A stretch of 64,000 nt of DNA from Aquimarina sp. AU58 (lineage in GTDB: Bacteria; Bacteroidota; Bacteroidia; Flavobacteriales; Flavobacteriaceae), in the NCBI RefSeq assembly GCF_900312745.1, contig NZ_OMPD01000009.1, forward strand, positions 496,001 through 560,000, read 5' to 3'. A program made the position numbers and the translations under genes. The notes under the pieces are model-generated. The model searched no databases, was not told where the DNA came from, and saw only the letters and a program-made list of their open reading frames with translations. Below are positions 8,868-18,900 of this stretch, piece by piece. Every line of letters starts with the position of its first letter. Within the stretch, counting starts at the first letter, position 1.

Positions 8868-9116
8868 TTATAGCGATTTTATTTTATTCTCTATAAGATC
8901 GTAAAAATTTTGAAGTGTTACAACATTTATAAAATCTTCGCCTATTAATTTTACACCAAAATTGGATTCTACAGCTACTACAAGATCAACAAAATCTAAG
9001 CTATCTAGCTCAAGAGTCTCTTTTAAGTTTGCTTCTGGAGAAATGTTTTCCTCTTCTACTTCAAACTCATCAATAAGAAAGTCGTTTATCTTTTCAATAA
9101 TAACTTCTTTATCCAT
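8868..9116 (-). CDS. Acyl carrier protein of the pigment pathway
   Basis: This 82-residue acidic helical protein has the phosphopantetheine attachment motif LELDSLDFVDL, with Ser39 as the modified residue. It should carry the growing aryl-polyene chain between the ketosynthase, reductase and dehydratase encoded around it. It is 3 bases downstream of the KAS II gene and 6 bases upstream of the acyltransferase gene. It is the only ACP gene in the visible part of the operon, although the operon continues past the left edge. Confidence 0.93.
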   Translation of the reverse strand: MDKEVIIEKINDFLIDEFEVEEENISPEANLKETLELDSLDFVDLVVAVESNFGVKLIGEDFINVVTLQNFYDLIENKIKSL

Positions 9117-9119
9117 ATT

Positions 9120-10343
9120 CTATTTATTAAATTTTTTTATTATTAATGCGGAATTTGTTCCCCCAAATCCAAAAGAATTAGACAAAAATACATCAATTTT
9201 TTTATCTAGAGTTTTATTAACCAAATTTAGTTTGGCTGCATCTTCATCTGGCTGCTCCAAATTTATATTTGGTGCAATAAAAGAATGTTGCATCATGAGC
9301 ATAGAATAGATGACTTCACTAGCTCCTGCCATCCAACATTCGTGCCCTGTCATTGATTTTGTAGAGCTTACATGTGGTCCGTTTTCTCCAAAAACATTAT
9401 AGATCGCTTTTGCTTCATTGGCATCTCCAACAGGGGTTGAGGTTGCATGAGCATTTACATAATCTATAGCCGATGTTTCAATATCTGCTTGTAGGAGTGC
9501 TTTTTTCATAGCTCTTGATGGACCATCAACGTTAGGAGTAGAGATGTGTTCACCATTTGAAGAAAACCCATACCCTATAATTTCTCCAAGAATTGTTGCT
9601 CCTCTTTTGATTGCGGATTCATAACTTTCTACAATAAGTGTGGCAGATCCACCACTTGGGACCAATCCATCACGATTAGTATCAAATGGTCGAGAGGCTT
9701 TTTCTGGATGTTCTGTATTTGTAGAGAATACTCCTAAGCCATCAAAACTTCCCATGGCAAGCTGGTTTATTTCCTGAGCTCCTCCGCAAACAATACAGTC
9801 TTGTAATCCGCTTTTTATAAACTGATATGCCATTCCGATAGCATGGGATCCGCTGGCACATGCTGCACTAATAGTAAAGTTTATTCCTCTAAGTTTAAAA
9901 ATTGTAGAGAGATTCATAGTTACAGAAGAATTCATTCCTCTAAAAATTGCTCCTGAACCTACTAATGTGGTATCTTTTTTTTCTCTAATCTTTTCTACAG
10001 ATTCAATAACCGATTGCGCAGTACTATCATTCCCATAAAGGATACCGACTTCATTTTGATCAAGGAAAGACTGATCTATATTTGCATTTTTTAAAGCTTC
10101 GAGTGTAGCTATATAAGCGTATGTTCCTTCTTGCCCTAAACTAATACGTTGTCTTCGGGAAAGTAATTTATTTAATTCTGGTTCTGCTACCATTCCTGTT
10201 AAACAAGAACGATATCCGAATTCTTTTCTTTTTTCATCAAAAACAATTCCAGATGTCCCGTTGTATAATGATGTTTTTACTTCTTCGAGGTTTTTACCAA
10301 TACAAGAATATATACCCATTCCCGTGATTACAACTCTTCTCAT
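9120..10343 (-). CDS. Beta-ketoacyl-ACP synthase II-type enzyme
   Basis: This 407-residue KAS has the full triad: Cys162 in SAACASGS, His299 in NAHATSTPVGD and His334 in KSMTGHE. Its length is normal for FabF. It is 15 bases after the ketoreductase and 3 bases before the ACP gene, an arrangement typical of dedicated type II systems. It most likely performs the repeated condensations that lengthen the coumaroyl-derived starter. The second KAS (21-1166) is much more divergent, so this one is the better candidate for the general extender. Confidence 0.92.
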   Translation of the reverse strand: MRRVVITGMGIYSCIGKNLEEVKTSLYNGTSGIVFDEKRKEFGYRSCLTGMVAEPELNKLLSRRQRISLGQEGTYAYIATLEALKNANIDQSFLDQNEVGILYGNDSTAQSVIESVEKIREKKDTTLVGSGAIFRGMNSSVTMNLSTIFKLRGINFTISAACASGSHAIGMAYQFIKSGLQDCIVCGGAQEINQLAMGSFDGLGVFSTNTEHPEKASRPFDTNRDGLVPSGGSATLIVESYESAIKRGATILGEIIGYGFSSNGEHISTPNVDGPSRAMKKALLQADIETSAIDYVNAHATSTPVGDANEAKAIYNVFGENGPHVSSTKSMTGHECWMAGASEVIYSMLMMQHSFIAPNINLEQPDEDAAKLNLVNKTLDKKIDVFLSNSFGFGGTNSALIIKKFNK

Positions 10344-10358
10344 ATATTCAGAATTAAT

Positions 10359-11090
10359 TTACGAGTAAATTCCGCCATTTATATTAATCACTTCACCTGT
10401 AATATATGAAGCTTTTTTGGAGGCTAAAAACGATACGATATGCGCTACTTCTTCGGCTTCTCCAAATCTATTGGCTGGAATTAACTTTTTAAGTTCTTTT
10501 TCATCTAACTCATTGGTCATGTCGGTTCTAATAAACCCCGGAGCAACAGCATTTACTGTGATATTTCTTTTTGCTATTTCTTGTGCAAGAGCTTTTGTAG
10601 CTCCGATTATAGCACCTTTAGCGGCAGAATAATTAGTTTGCCCAGCTGTTCCCTTAACTCCAGATACAGAAGCAATATTTATAATTCTACCATATCTGTT
10701 TCGTAATAATTTTTGAATTAAATGGTTTGTTACATTATAAAAACCATCAAGAGAGGTGTTAATAACATTTTGCCAATCATTTTGGGTCATCCACATGAAT
10801 AGGTTGTCCTTTGTGATTCCCGCATTATTTATGATGACTTCAATAATAGCGTCTTTATTATTCTCTTGCCAGGTATCTAGTTTTGTTTTTACCTGATCAG
10901 CATCAACTACATTAAATTGAATAATTTCTGCAGTTCCGCCATTGGCTTCTATTTCTGTAAGAGTTTGCTTTGCAGCAGTTTCGTTACTATTGTAATTAAT
11001 TAATATATGATAATCGGTGTCTTTAGCGAGTTGTACGCAAATTGCTTTTCCAATTCCCCTCGAGCCACCTGTTATTAAAGCACACTTCAT
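10359..11090 (-). CDS. 3-oxoacyl-ACP reductase (FabG-like SDR)
   Basis: This 243-residue short-chain dehydrogenase has the NADPH-binding GGSRGIG loop (8-14), the structural NNAG motif (88-91) and the catalytic Ser141, Tyr154 and Lys158 (NYSAAKG). It reduces 3-ketoacyl-ACP to the 3-hydroxy form used by the dehydratase. It is separated from the WG-repeat gene by 56 bases, the widest gap in the operon. It is a pathway-dedicated FabG paralogue by context, so the symbol fabG is withheld. Confidence 0.92.
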   Translation of the reverse strand: MKCALITGGSRGIGKAICVQLAKDTDYHILINYNSNETAAKQTLTEIEANGGTAEIIQFNVVDADQVKTKLDTWQENNKDAIIEVIINNAGITKDNLFMWMTQNDWQNVINTSLDGFYNVTNHLIQKLLRNRYGRIINIASVSGVKGTAGQTNYSAAKGAIIGATKALAQEIAKRNITVNAVAPGFIRTDMTNELDEKELKKLIPANRFGEAEEVAHIVSFLASKKASYITGEVININGGIYS

Positions 11091-11146
11091 TTATTTGTAA
11101 GATGTAATAGTTATTTCAATCGATTTTAGATAAAGATTAATAAGTA

Positions 11147-12277
11147 TTAATTAAATAATTCTAAATTTTCAAACCACAAGTTTTTAAGTATTTCTCCTTT
11201 AGTGTTTAGATAACACCAAGATTTTTTTTGTTTAACTCTTGCTAAGCCATTTACAAAACCTTTTTGTGCATTTTTTTTAAAAACAGAAAAACCACCAGCA
11301 GTAATTTCATATTTTTCTTCTATAATGAGTTCTCCTTTTGTATTTACGAATCCCCAAAGTTTTTTAGTTTTAACAGGAGCTAGTCCATCAGCACTAAATA
11401 TTTCTGCATCTCTAAATTTAAAAGGAATTACAGTTTCGCCACTAACGTTAATATATCCCCATTTACCATCTTTTAATACAGGTGCTAATCCATTATTAAA
11501 GGCTCTTACTTTATCATATGTGGGCTCAATTATCCATTCTCCATTTTTATTGATAAATCCAATTTTATCATTTTTTTTGGCATAAGTATATTCTCCATTT
11601 ACAGAGAAATCCCATATTTTTTGAGCTCCTGATACTTCTTTAAATTCTCCGTTAATAATCAATCCATGACGAAGGCCTTGAGTAGCTACAATTGTATTAT
11701 GGTAGACATTACTTACACCATCATAGGTTGTTTTTACAAAATAATTACCAGAAGGATCAATTAATCCCCATTTTTCACCCTCTCTTACTTTTGCATATCC
11801 ATTTCTAAAATTGAATGCTTTCGAAAATTTTGGAGCTACTGTAGTTTCTCCTTTGGTATTGATAAAACCTACTTTATCTTCTTTTCGTACAATAGCAAAA
11901 CCGTCTTTAAAATCATAAATTTTGTCAGAATCAATATTGGTAAGGATTTTCTCTCCTTTGGTGTTGATATAAAACCATTCTTTATTTTTTAAAACGACAG
12001 CTATACCAGAACTAAAAGCTTTAACTTTATCGAAACCAGGCTCAATAACCCATTCTCCTTTTCTGTTTATAAATCCCCATAGTTTACCTTTTCTCGCAGC
12101 AGCTAGATCTTCAGAAAAGTTTTTTGCAACATCTAATGTTGCGGGTATTTGCCAGTCACCTGATTTTGTAAGATAACCAAATTTACCGTCAAATTTTGCT
12201 AATGCTAGTTCTTGAGCAGATCCTACTAGCGAACAAAGAGAAATTACAAAAATTAAAAAATGTTTAGTTTTCATCAC
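11147..12277 (-). CDS. Secreted WG-repeat protein
   Basis: This 376-residue protein has an N-terminal signal peptide (about residues 1-21, ending near GSAQ) followed by WG repeats. Units of the form 'GKWGfIn..Gewvi.P.fdkv..F..GlA' recur about every 45-48 residues through the whole chain. WG repeats form an extracytoplasmic beta-rich fold of unknown role. The gene overlaps the ammonia-lyase stop by 4 bases (ATGA), so it is clearly co-translated with the pigment genes, though nothing in its sequence suggests an enzyme. It could help hold or deliver pigment at the envelope, or be a passenger. Confidence 0.85.
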   Translation of the reverse strand: MMKTKHFLIFVISLCSLVGSAQELALAKFDGKFGYLTKSGDWQIPATLDVAKNFSEDLAAARKGKLWGFINRKGEWVIEPGFDKVKAFSSGIAVVLKNKEWFYINTKGEKILTNIDSDKIYDFKDGFAIVRKEDKVGFINTKGETTVAPKFSKAFNFRNGYAKVREGEKWGLIDPSGNYFVKTTYDGVSNVYHNTIVATQGLRHGLIINGEFKEVSGAQKIWDFSVNGEYTYAKKNDKIGFINKNGEWIIEPTYDKVRAFNNGLAPVLKDGKWGYINVSGETVIPFKFRDAEIFSADGLAPVKTKKLWGFVNTKGELIIEEKYEITAGGFSVFKKNAQKGFVNGLARVKQKKSWCYLNTKGEILKNLWFENLELFN

Positions 12278-13809
12278 GATTCTATGGTTTCATTATTAAT
12301 AATAAAATCTTTTACTTGATTCACATAGGGGTACATAACAACATCTTCTGTAAATATAGGAACTATATTTCGTATGGCATCATACATCTTTTTTGTATTC
12401 GTAGAAACTTGATCTTTTACGCCTAAATATTCTATTGCCTGAACGATGGTTATTAGTTCTATACCAACAACTTCAAAAGCATTTTCTATAACCTTTTTTG
12501 TAATCAAGGCAGCATTTGTTCCCATACTTACAATATCTTGATTGTCGTTATTATTAGGGATACTATGTACATACATCGGGTTTGATAGCATTTGGTTTTC
12601 TGCTGTAGTAGATGTAGCTGTAAATTGTACTCCTTGCATTCCAAAGTTTAAGCCTAGTTTGGCAAGGTTTACAAAAGGAGGAAGTATGTCGTTTAATTTA
12701 GAATTTAATAAGTAATTTAATTGACGTTCTGCCAACATCGATAATTTGGTAACCACAATTTTTAACTTATCCATTTCTAAAGAAACATAGTCTCCATGAA
12801 AATTACCTCCATGATATACGTGTTTTTCTTTAACATCGATAATAGGATTATCATTAGCAGAGTTAACTTCTTCTATTAGGATTTTTTCAATATTGTTTAA
12901 AGTATCTAAAACTGGGCCTAATATTTGAGGAACACAACGTAATGAATAGTATTCCTGAACCTTCTCTTTAAAAACAGTTACTTCAGTTTGATCAGTATAT
13001 AGATACTCTTCTCTTTTTCTGATTAAAGAACTACTTTCTAAATGCTCGCGCATTTGCTTAGCAATTTGTTGCTGCCCTACATGCTTTTTTGCATGATTTA
13101 ATTCTTGTGATAAATGGTCATCATATGCTTTTACAATTTCATTAATTGCACATGAAGCCGTAATCATCCAGTTTAATAATCTTCTTGTATAAATAGTGTT
13201 TACTAACCCCACTCCAGTCATCACAGACGTACCGTTCATTAAACCAAGTCCTTCTCGTAAAGCTATTGTAATGGGGTTGATATTTTCCTGTTCAAAAACT
13301 TCTTTAGTATTTTTTTGTTCTCCTTCATAAAATACTTCTCCCTCGCCAATAAGAGTTAAGGCCAAATGTGCTAATTGAACCAAATCTCCACTAGCACCAA
13401 CACCACCATGTTCATAAATAAGAGGCGTAATGTTTTTATTGATCAAAGATGTCATAACATCTACAACAGATTTATGAACACCAGAGTACCCTAAGCATAG
13501 CGTATTTAAACGTGCTAACATTGCTGCTTTTACGTACATGGGAGGGATCGGGTTTCCTGTCCCCGAAGCATGACTTCTTATTAAGTTATATTGTAGCTGA
13601 TTTCTTTCTTTGTCGTTTATTTTGTATTGTGCCATTGGCCCAAAACCAGTATTTACACCGTAAATGATTTTATTTTCAGAAAATTCTTTTAAAAAATTAA
13701 AACTTTCTTCTACAGTTGCTAGAACACTTTCGTCTATTGCAATCGATTCTTCTTTAAAAATAATGTTGAAAAAGTCCTGTATTTCTATTTTCCCTTTTAG
13801 TGTTAGCAT
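12274..13809 (-). CDS. Tyrosine (aromatic amino acid) ammonia lyase, flexirubin starter enzyme
   Basis: This 511-residue HAL/PAL/TAL-family enzyme has the Ala139-Ser140-Gly141 triad that cyclises to the MIO cofactor (GGVGASGDLVQL) and the catalytic Tyr50 in IYGVNTGFGP. Long blocks agree with the Flavobacterium johnsoniae tyrosine ammonia lyase as I remember it (for example NSANDNPIIDV, YHGGNFHGDY and SIPNNNDNQDIVSMG). It deaminates tyrosine to p-coumarate, the usual aryl starter of flexirubin polyenes. It is the first gene of the operon and is transcribed away from the flavoprotein gene at 13921. Specificity for tyrosine over histidine or phenylalanine is inferred from that similarity and the pathway context. 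Confidence 0.9.
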   Translation of the reverse strand: MLTLKGKIEIQDFFNIIFKEESIAIDESVLATVEESFNFLKEFSENKIIYGVNTGFGPMAQYKINDKERNQLQYNLIRSHASGTGNPIPPMYVKAAMLARLNTLCLGYSGVHKSVVDVMTSLINKNITPLIYEHGGVGASGDLVQLAHLALTLIGEGEVFYEGEQKNTKEVFEQENINPITIALREGLGLMNGTSVMTGVGLVNTIYTRRLLNWMITASCAINEIVKAYDDHLSQELNHAKKHVGQQQIAKQMREHLESSSLIRKREEYLYTDQTEVTVFKEKVQEYYSLRCVPQILGPVLDTLNNIEKILIEEVNSANDNPIIDVKEKHVYHGGNFHGDYVSLEMDKLKIVVTKLSMLAERQLNYLLNSKLNDILPPFVNLAKLGLNFGMQGVQFTATSTTAENQMLSNPMYVHSIPNNNDNQDIVSMGTNAALITKKVIENAFEVVGIELITIVQAIEYLGVKDQVSTNTKKMYDAIRNIVPIFTEDVVMYPYVNQVKDFIINNETIES

Positions 13810-13920
13810 CTATATTTTGCTCAAAATTTTAATGAATAATATTTTAATAACCAAAAATAAAACAGTTATTTTGGTTTGCAAATTTATAATAATTAAGGAA
13901 TTAATAAGTACAATAGTGCT
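13810..13920. promoter_or_regulatory. Divergent promoter region of the pigment operon and flavoenzyme gene
   Basis: This 111-base, very AT-rich interval separates the ammonia-lyase start (minus strand) from the flavoenzyme start (plus strand). It must hold the promoter of the 13.8-kb operon and that of the flavoenzyme. No perfect TAnnTTTG box is visible. The closest matches are an AAATTTTG on the minus strand about 15-25 bases before the lyase ATG and TTTG runs on the plus strand near 13870-13880. The assignment rests on gene orientation rather than on a clear motif. Confidence 0.5.
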
Positions 13921-15162
13921 ATGAATGATGAAAATATTGATGTTTTAGTAGTGGGAGCAGGACCTTCGGGATGTGTTGCAGCCTCTTATTTACATAATAA
14001 TGGTTATAATGTGAAAGTTGTTGAAAAGAGTCTTTTTCCAAGATTTGTGATCGGAGAAAGTCTTTTGCCAAGATGTATGGATCATTTTGAAGAAGTAGGA
14101 CTATTAGATTGCCTAAAAGCATGTGAGTTTGAAGTGAAATCAGGAGCACGATTTATTAAAGGAGAGAAGGTTTGTAATTTTGATTTTAGTAAAAAGCATA
14201 CAGAAGGTTGGGATTGGACATGGCAAGTGCCTCGTGCAGATTTTGATTCGGCTCTGGCAAAAGAACTTATTAATAGAGGTGTAGATATCTGTTTTGAAGA
14301 AGAAGTCGTTGCTGTAGATTTTGAAGGGAAAATTTCAAAAACGACTATAAAGGATAAAGAAGGGAAACATCGTGTTATTACTGCAAAGTATGTTATAGAT
14401 TCTAGTGGTTATGGAAGAGTACTGCCTAGGCTTTTAGATTTAGAACAGCCATCTGAGTTGCCAAAACACTCTTCGATTTTTACACATGTTAAGGATATTA
14501 ATAGACCTGAAGGAGGCGAAGGGACGCTTATCACATTTGATGTGATAGATACAGAAACCTGGTTATGGGTGATTCCTTTTTCTAATGGGGTTACTAGTAT
14601 AGGATATGTAGGACCAACAGAGTTTTTGGATTCGTTTGAGGGTAATGCTACAGAGAAATTAACACAAATGTTACAGCGTTCGGATTATTTCTATGAGCGT
14701 TTTGAAAATGTTGATTTTATGTTTGATCCTATATCAATTAAAAATTATTCAAAATCTGTAAAACAATTGTACGGCAAAGGATATGTGTTAACAGGAAATA
14801 GCGCAGAGTTTTTAGATCCTGTGTTTTCTTCTGGAGTTACATTTGCTACAGAATCTGCATTGTTAGCAGCAAAACTTGTTGCTAAAGAGTTGCAAGATGA
14901 AGCTGTAGATTGGGAAGAGGAATATACAGGATATATTAAAGGAGGCGTTCATGTTTTTGCGTCCTATGTAAAAGAATGGTACACCGGAAATCTTCAAAAG
15001 TTGTTTTTCCATCAACCAGAGAACCCAGAAATCAAGAGACAAATATGTGCAGTTTTAGCAGGTTACGTATGGGATAAAACAAACCCTTTTGTTACCAAAC
15101 ATAACAGATTGATTAAAACGGTTGCACATATGATAGATATGGAAACCGAAAAAGAAGCATAG
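13921..15162 (+). CDS. FAD-dependent halogenase/hydroxylase-like oxidoreductase
   Basis: This 413-residue flavoprotein has the FAD-binding GAGPSG loop (12-17) and a FPRFVIGESLLP block (39-50). It also has a WLWVIP motif (214-219) that matches the WxWxIP signature of flavin-dependent halogenases. Lys73 lies in an FEVKSGARF context, at about the place of the halogenase active-site lysine. Because geranylgeranyl-reductase-like monooxygenases share much of this, a ring hydroxylase is the main alternative. Transcribed divergently from the flexirubin operon, it probably modifies the aryl head group or a carrier-bound intermediate. A separate flavin reductase is not visible nearby. Confidence 0.8.
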   Translation: MNDENIDVLVVGAGPSGCVAASYLHNNGYNVKVVEKSLFPRFVIGESLLPRCMDHFEEVGLLDCLKACEFEVKSGARFIKGEKVCNFDFSKKHTEGWDWTWQVPRADFDSALAKELINRGVDICFEEEVVAVDFEGKISKTTIKDKEGKHRVITAKYVIDSSGYGRVLPRLLDLEQPSELPKHSSIFTHVKDINRPEGGEGTLITFDVIDTETWLWVIPFSNGVTSIGYVGPTEFLDSFEGNATEKLTQMLQRSDYFYERFENVDFMFDPISIKNYSKSVKQLYGKGYVLTGNSAEFLDPVFSSGVTFATESALLAAKLVAKELQDEAVDWEEEYTGYIKGGVHVFASYVKEWYTGNLQKLFFHQPENPEIKRQICAVLAGYVWDKTNPFVTKHNRLIKTVAHMIDMETEKEA

Positions 15163-15201
15163 TCGAGTAGAGGTAATAATTCTTGAAATCTCTGTAAGTA
15201 T

Positions 15202-15951
15202 TTATCTATGTAAACGATCTAGAATTTCCATTACTTCTATTTTTTTTCGTACCGAAACGGGGATATTTTCTCCGTTTTTTAGCATAAGATACCCTCCGTC
15301 GGTTTTAATAAAGGCACTAATACATTGTAAATTGACCAAGTGACTTTGGTGTACTCGTAAAAATTGATAAGTCTTAAGCATATCAGAAAAATATTTCAAT
15401 GTCTTGGTCACAAAAATTTTCTGTCCATCCTGAAGATAGAAAATGGTGTTATTACTATCAGATTCGCAACGAATAATATCATCCAAATTTACGATGATGA
15501 TTTTATCGAGAGTATGTAGCGAGATTTTGTCTGGTTTTTGCTCTGGTGCAGATAATGTGTCTTTTAGGATGTTAAGACGTTCTTTGTTGGGTTGAATCTG
15601 TTCTTTTGCCCGGGCAATAGCTTGAGCTAATTCTTCATTTGAATATGGTTTTAAGACATAATCAATAGCTGCAAATTTAAAAGCCCTGATAGCAAATTCA
15701 TCACTGGCTGTAACAAAAATGATCTTTGATTTTAGGTCGGGAAATATTTCTAATATGTCAAATCCAGTACCATCGCCCAGCATGATATCTAAAAAGAGAA
15801 TATCTGGTTGTGTATTGCGTAATGATTTTGCTGCCTCAACTACACTTTGGGCAGTATCAACTACTTTTATTTCTGGATGATTCGCTTTTAAGTCACTTTT
15901 TAAAAGCTGAAGTGCATCAGGCATGTCTTCTACGATAATTGCTGTAAGCAT
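15202..15951 (-). CDS. LytTR-family response regulator
   Basis: This 249-residue regulator has a receiver domain (1-120) with phospho-acceptor Asp55 in ILFLDIMLGDG, a conserved Thr in FVTAS and Lys in YVLKPYS. A LytTR DNA-binding domain follows (about 145-249; RVHQSHLVNL and GGYLMLKNGENIPVSVRKK). Its gene starts 7 bases after the kinase gene ends, so the two form a typical LytS/LytR-type pair. Targets are unknown. The gene is convergent with the flavoenzyme gene, with a 39-base gap and no clear terminator. Confidence 0.93.
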   Translation of the reverse strand: MLTAIIVEDMPDALQLLKSDLKANHPEIKVVDTAQSVVEAAKSLRNTQPDILFLDIMLGDGTGFDILEIFPDLKSKIIFVTASDEFAIRAFKFAAIDYVLKPYSNEELAQAIARAKEQIQPNKERLNILKDTLSAPEQKPDKISLHTLDKIIIVNLDDIIRCESDSNNTIFYLQDGQKIFVTKTLKYFSDMLKTYQFLRVHQSHLVNLQCISAFIKTDGGYLMLKNGENIPVSVRKKIEVMEILDRLHR

Positions 15952-15958
15952 AATTGTT

Positions 15959-18900
15959 TTAATAGTCGGTTTGTAATGGTATTTTAAATGTAATCTCTGT
16001 TCCTGCCACAGAATTACCGTTTAAGAGGATTTCTTTTATATGTAAGGAATCCTTCCCTGAAATTGATTCAAGTCGCTCTCGGGTCACTGTAAGTGCCATA
16101 GATTGATGATCTGTATTGGTTTTGTTCTTTTGTGATTGAAAAATACCTTGCCCATTATCTAATATAGTGCAATGTAAGTGTTCTTCGCTGGTATGAAATA
16201 ATACTTTTAACTCACCATCTCTGCTTCCTTTTAAAATACCATGTCTAACCGCATTTTCTACAAAGGGTTGGATTAACATAGGGGGAATAAGAATTTCTTC
16301 GGGGTCAAAATCAGAATCTATAGAAATATCATATACAAATGGTTTGCTGGCCATTAATTGTTCTATTTCAATATAATGTTTTAAGGTCTGTATTTCCTGA
16401 TCTAGGGTTATATGATCTTTTCTAGAGTTGTATAGAGTTTCTCTTAATAAAGTAGCAAATGTATTTATAGTAGTATTCATACGATTGGGATTGTTGGTTC
16501 CCATCGCTTTTATACCATTTAACGCATTAAATATAAAATGAGGATTCATTTGTAAACGCAATGCTTTTTGTTCTAATGATAGTAGGTGATTTTGCATTTG
16601 TAGACGGTTACGTTCTTCCCGGTTTTTTTGTTTCACTCTTCGGATGTAAGATAATGCATATCCACCTAAAATCAATACAATTATTACTAATACAGTTAAT
16701 TGAAACCAGGCTTTTTCATAGATGGGACTATCAATAAAAAAGCGAAACATAATAGGGTCACTTTCTTCCCATCTGTAATTTCGGGATTGTGCAGAAAAGT
16801 AGTGTGGTCCATATGCTAATCCGGCAAGATTTTGTTTGTGATCTGATGACCAGGGGCTCCATTCAGAATTGTTCAACCTCCATCGATATTCTACATCATT
16901 AGGATGATCAAGATCAATAGTTTTATAGCTAAATGATAATTCTGTTTGATTTGGCTTCAGTTTAAGAACACTTTTGTTATTTACCCAAGCTCCCAACTGT
17001 ATAGAATCAACACTGCGATACGCAACTTCTACGTCTTCAAAATGTATACTAGGCTTGATTGTAGCTTTAGTAGTTTCTGTTGGTTGATATTTGGTTAGCC
17101 CATATATTGCTCCAAACCATAGATTACCATGATCATCTTTGGTAACAGCATTAAGACAGGTTTCAATCCCTAAGAAACCATCATTTCTTCCAAAATGAAA
17201 AACATCTACAATATCATTTGATTGATTTAGCTCAATTCTATCAACTCCTCGTTCACTCCCTGCCCATAGGTTGTTTTTGTCATCAAATATCATTTGATAA
17301 ATATTGTCTGAATAGGGTTTTTTTCTTCCTTTTAATTTTTTGAATGTGATCTTCTTATCAAGATCAGACCACCAAATCCCTCTTCCTGCTGTCCCGAGGT
17401 ATAATATGTTTTTGTGAAAAAGTAATGTACTAATTGCCGTTTTTTGGTTTAAAACATTGCCTAAGTGCGTAACTTTATTTTTTTCAATATACCCTAGATG
17501 CCCATTTTGAGTAGCATACCAGATTTTGCCAAGAGAATCTTTTTTCATGTCCCTTATTTGCAAATCTTCAATACCACTTTTTCGGGTAAATTTCTTTAAA
17601 GACCTTATTCGTTTCTTTTTTGGGTCGTATATAAATCTGGAGACCCCAGCAGAATATGAGGCAACCCAAACAGTATTGTCTATTACTTGTATAGTTCTTA
17701 TCCAATCTGATAATAAGCCTTTGTCTCTGTCAATAATGTGATTTTTACTAACTGTAATTGCAATCGTATCTGTAGTTATAATTGGATCTTCATCTAATTC
17801 TTTGCTATTAGTAGTATCTACAACAATACTGTCAACTTGCATAATCTCTTTAAAGAGAATCCCTTTACCTTCTGTGCCAGCCCAAATGTTTCCGGAGTTA
17901 TCACTGGTTATGGTTTTGATTTTCACATCAGATAAACGTTCTTCCTGAGGTATATGATGAATCCCGATAGAATCGATTTTTACCATTCCTGCTTCTGAAT
18001 TAGATGTCCAAATACCATTTTTTGCATTATGAACAGCATATACACGATTACCTTTTAGTCCAGTATTTTGGTCATAGTGTGTGAAATTATTCTGAAAATA
18101 TTTATAAAACCCCCCGCCAGATGTAGCAATCCATATATTAGATTGAAGATCTAAAATACTTTTTCGGGTGTGTGAAACAGATAGGCCATTTTTTCGATTA
18201 ATTTTCTTTTTTAGAGCATGCGTTTCAAAGTCTAGTATGGTAATTCCGTCATTATCTGTAGCAAACCATAACTCATTATTACTATGTATTGAAATATTTG
18301 TTACCCGAACTGGTTTTTGAATCCATTGGTTACCATATGTTTTTGCATTGGTGTTTAGTACTAAAATCCCTTGATTAAAAGCAGCAGCAAATACTTTGTT
18401 ATTATGAAAAATTGCCGCTGTAAAATCATATGCGCTATGTCTTTCTATGATTCTTGTACCTTGTTTAATGTGATTTAGTTTCCAAAGCCCTTTATTGGTT
18501 GCAACCCAGAATAGCTTACCATCAAAAACAATATCATTAATAATACTGGTATTGATTTTTGGATTAAGATTAATCTTAATTAACCCCAGGTTTTTTCGAT
18601 ATTCATAAATGCCAATATTGGTGGCCAGATAAGTCTTGTTGTCTATCAAGCATATTTTGTTAATTCGGGGCCCTTCAATGTTAGTGAATTTATTCTTGAT
18701 CTTGATACTAAGCCCATTTTTTGTACCGATAAAAAGACTGTCATTTACAAAGGCAAGAGAATGAATGTAGTTTGATTGTAATCCATCATTTTCATTCCAG
18801 GTTTTAAACTCTTCGCCATTAAATCTAGAGAGCCCTCCTCCTTGAGTTCCTAACCATAAGTACCCTATTTTATCTTGTACAATATCATAGACTTGTGATT

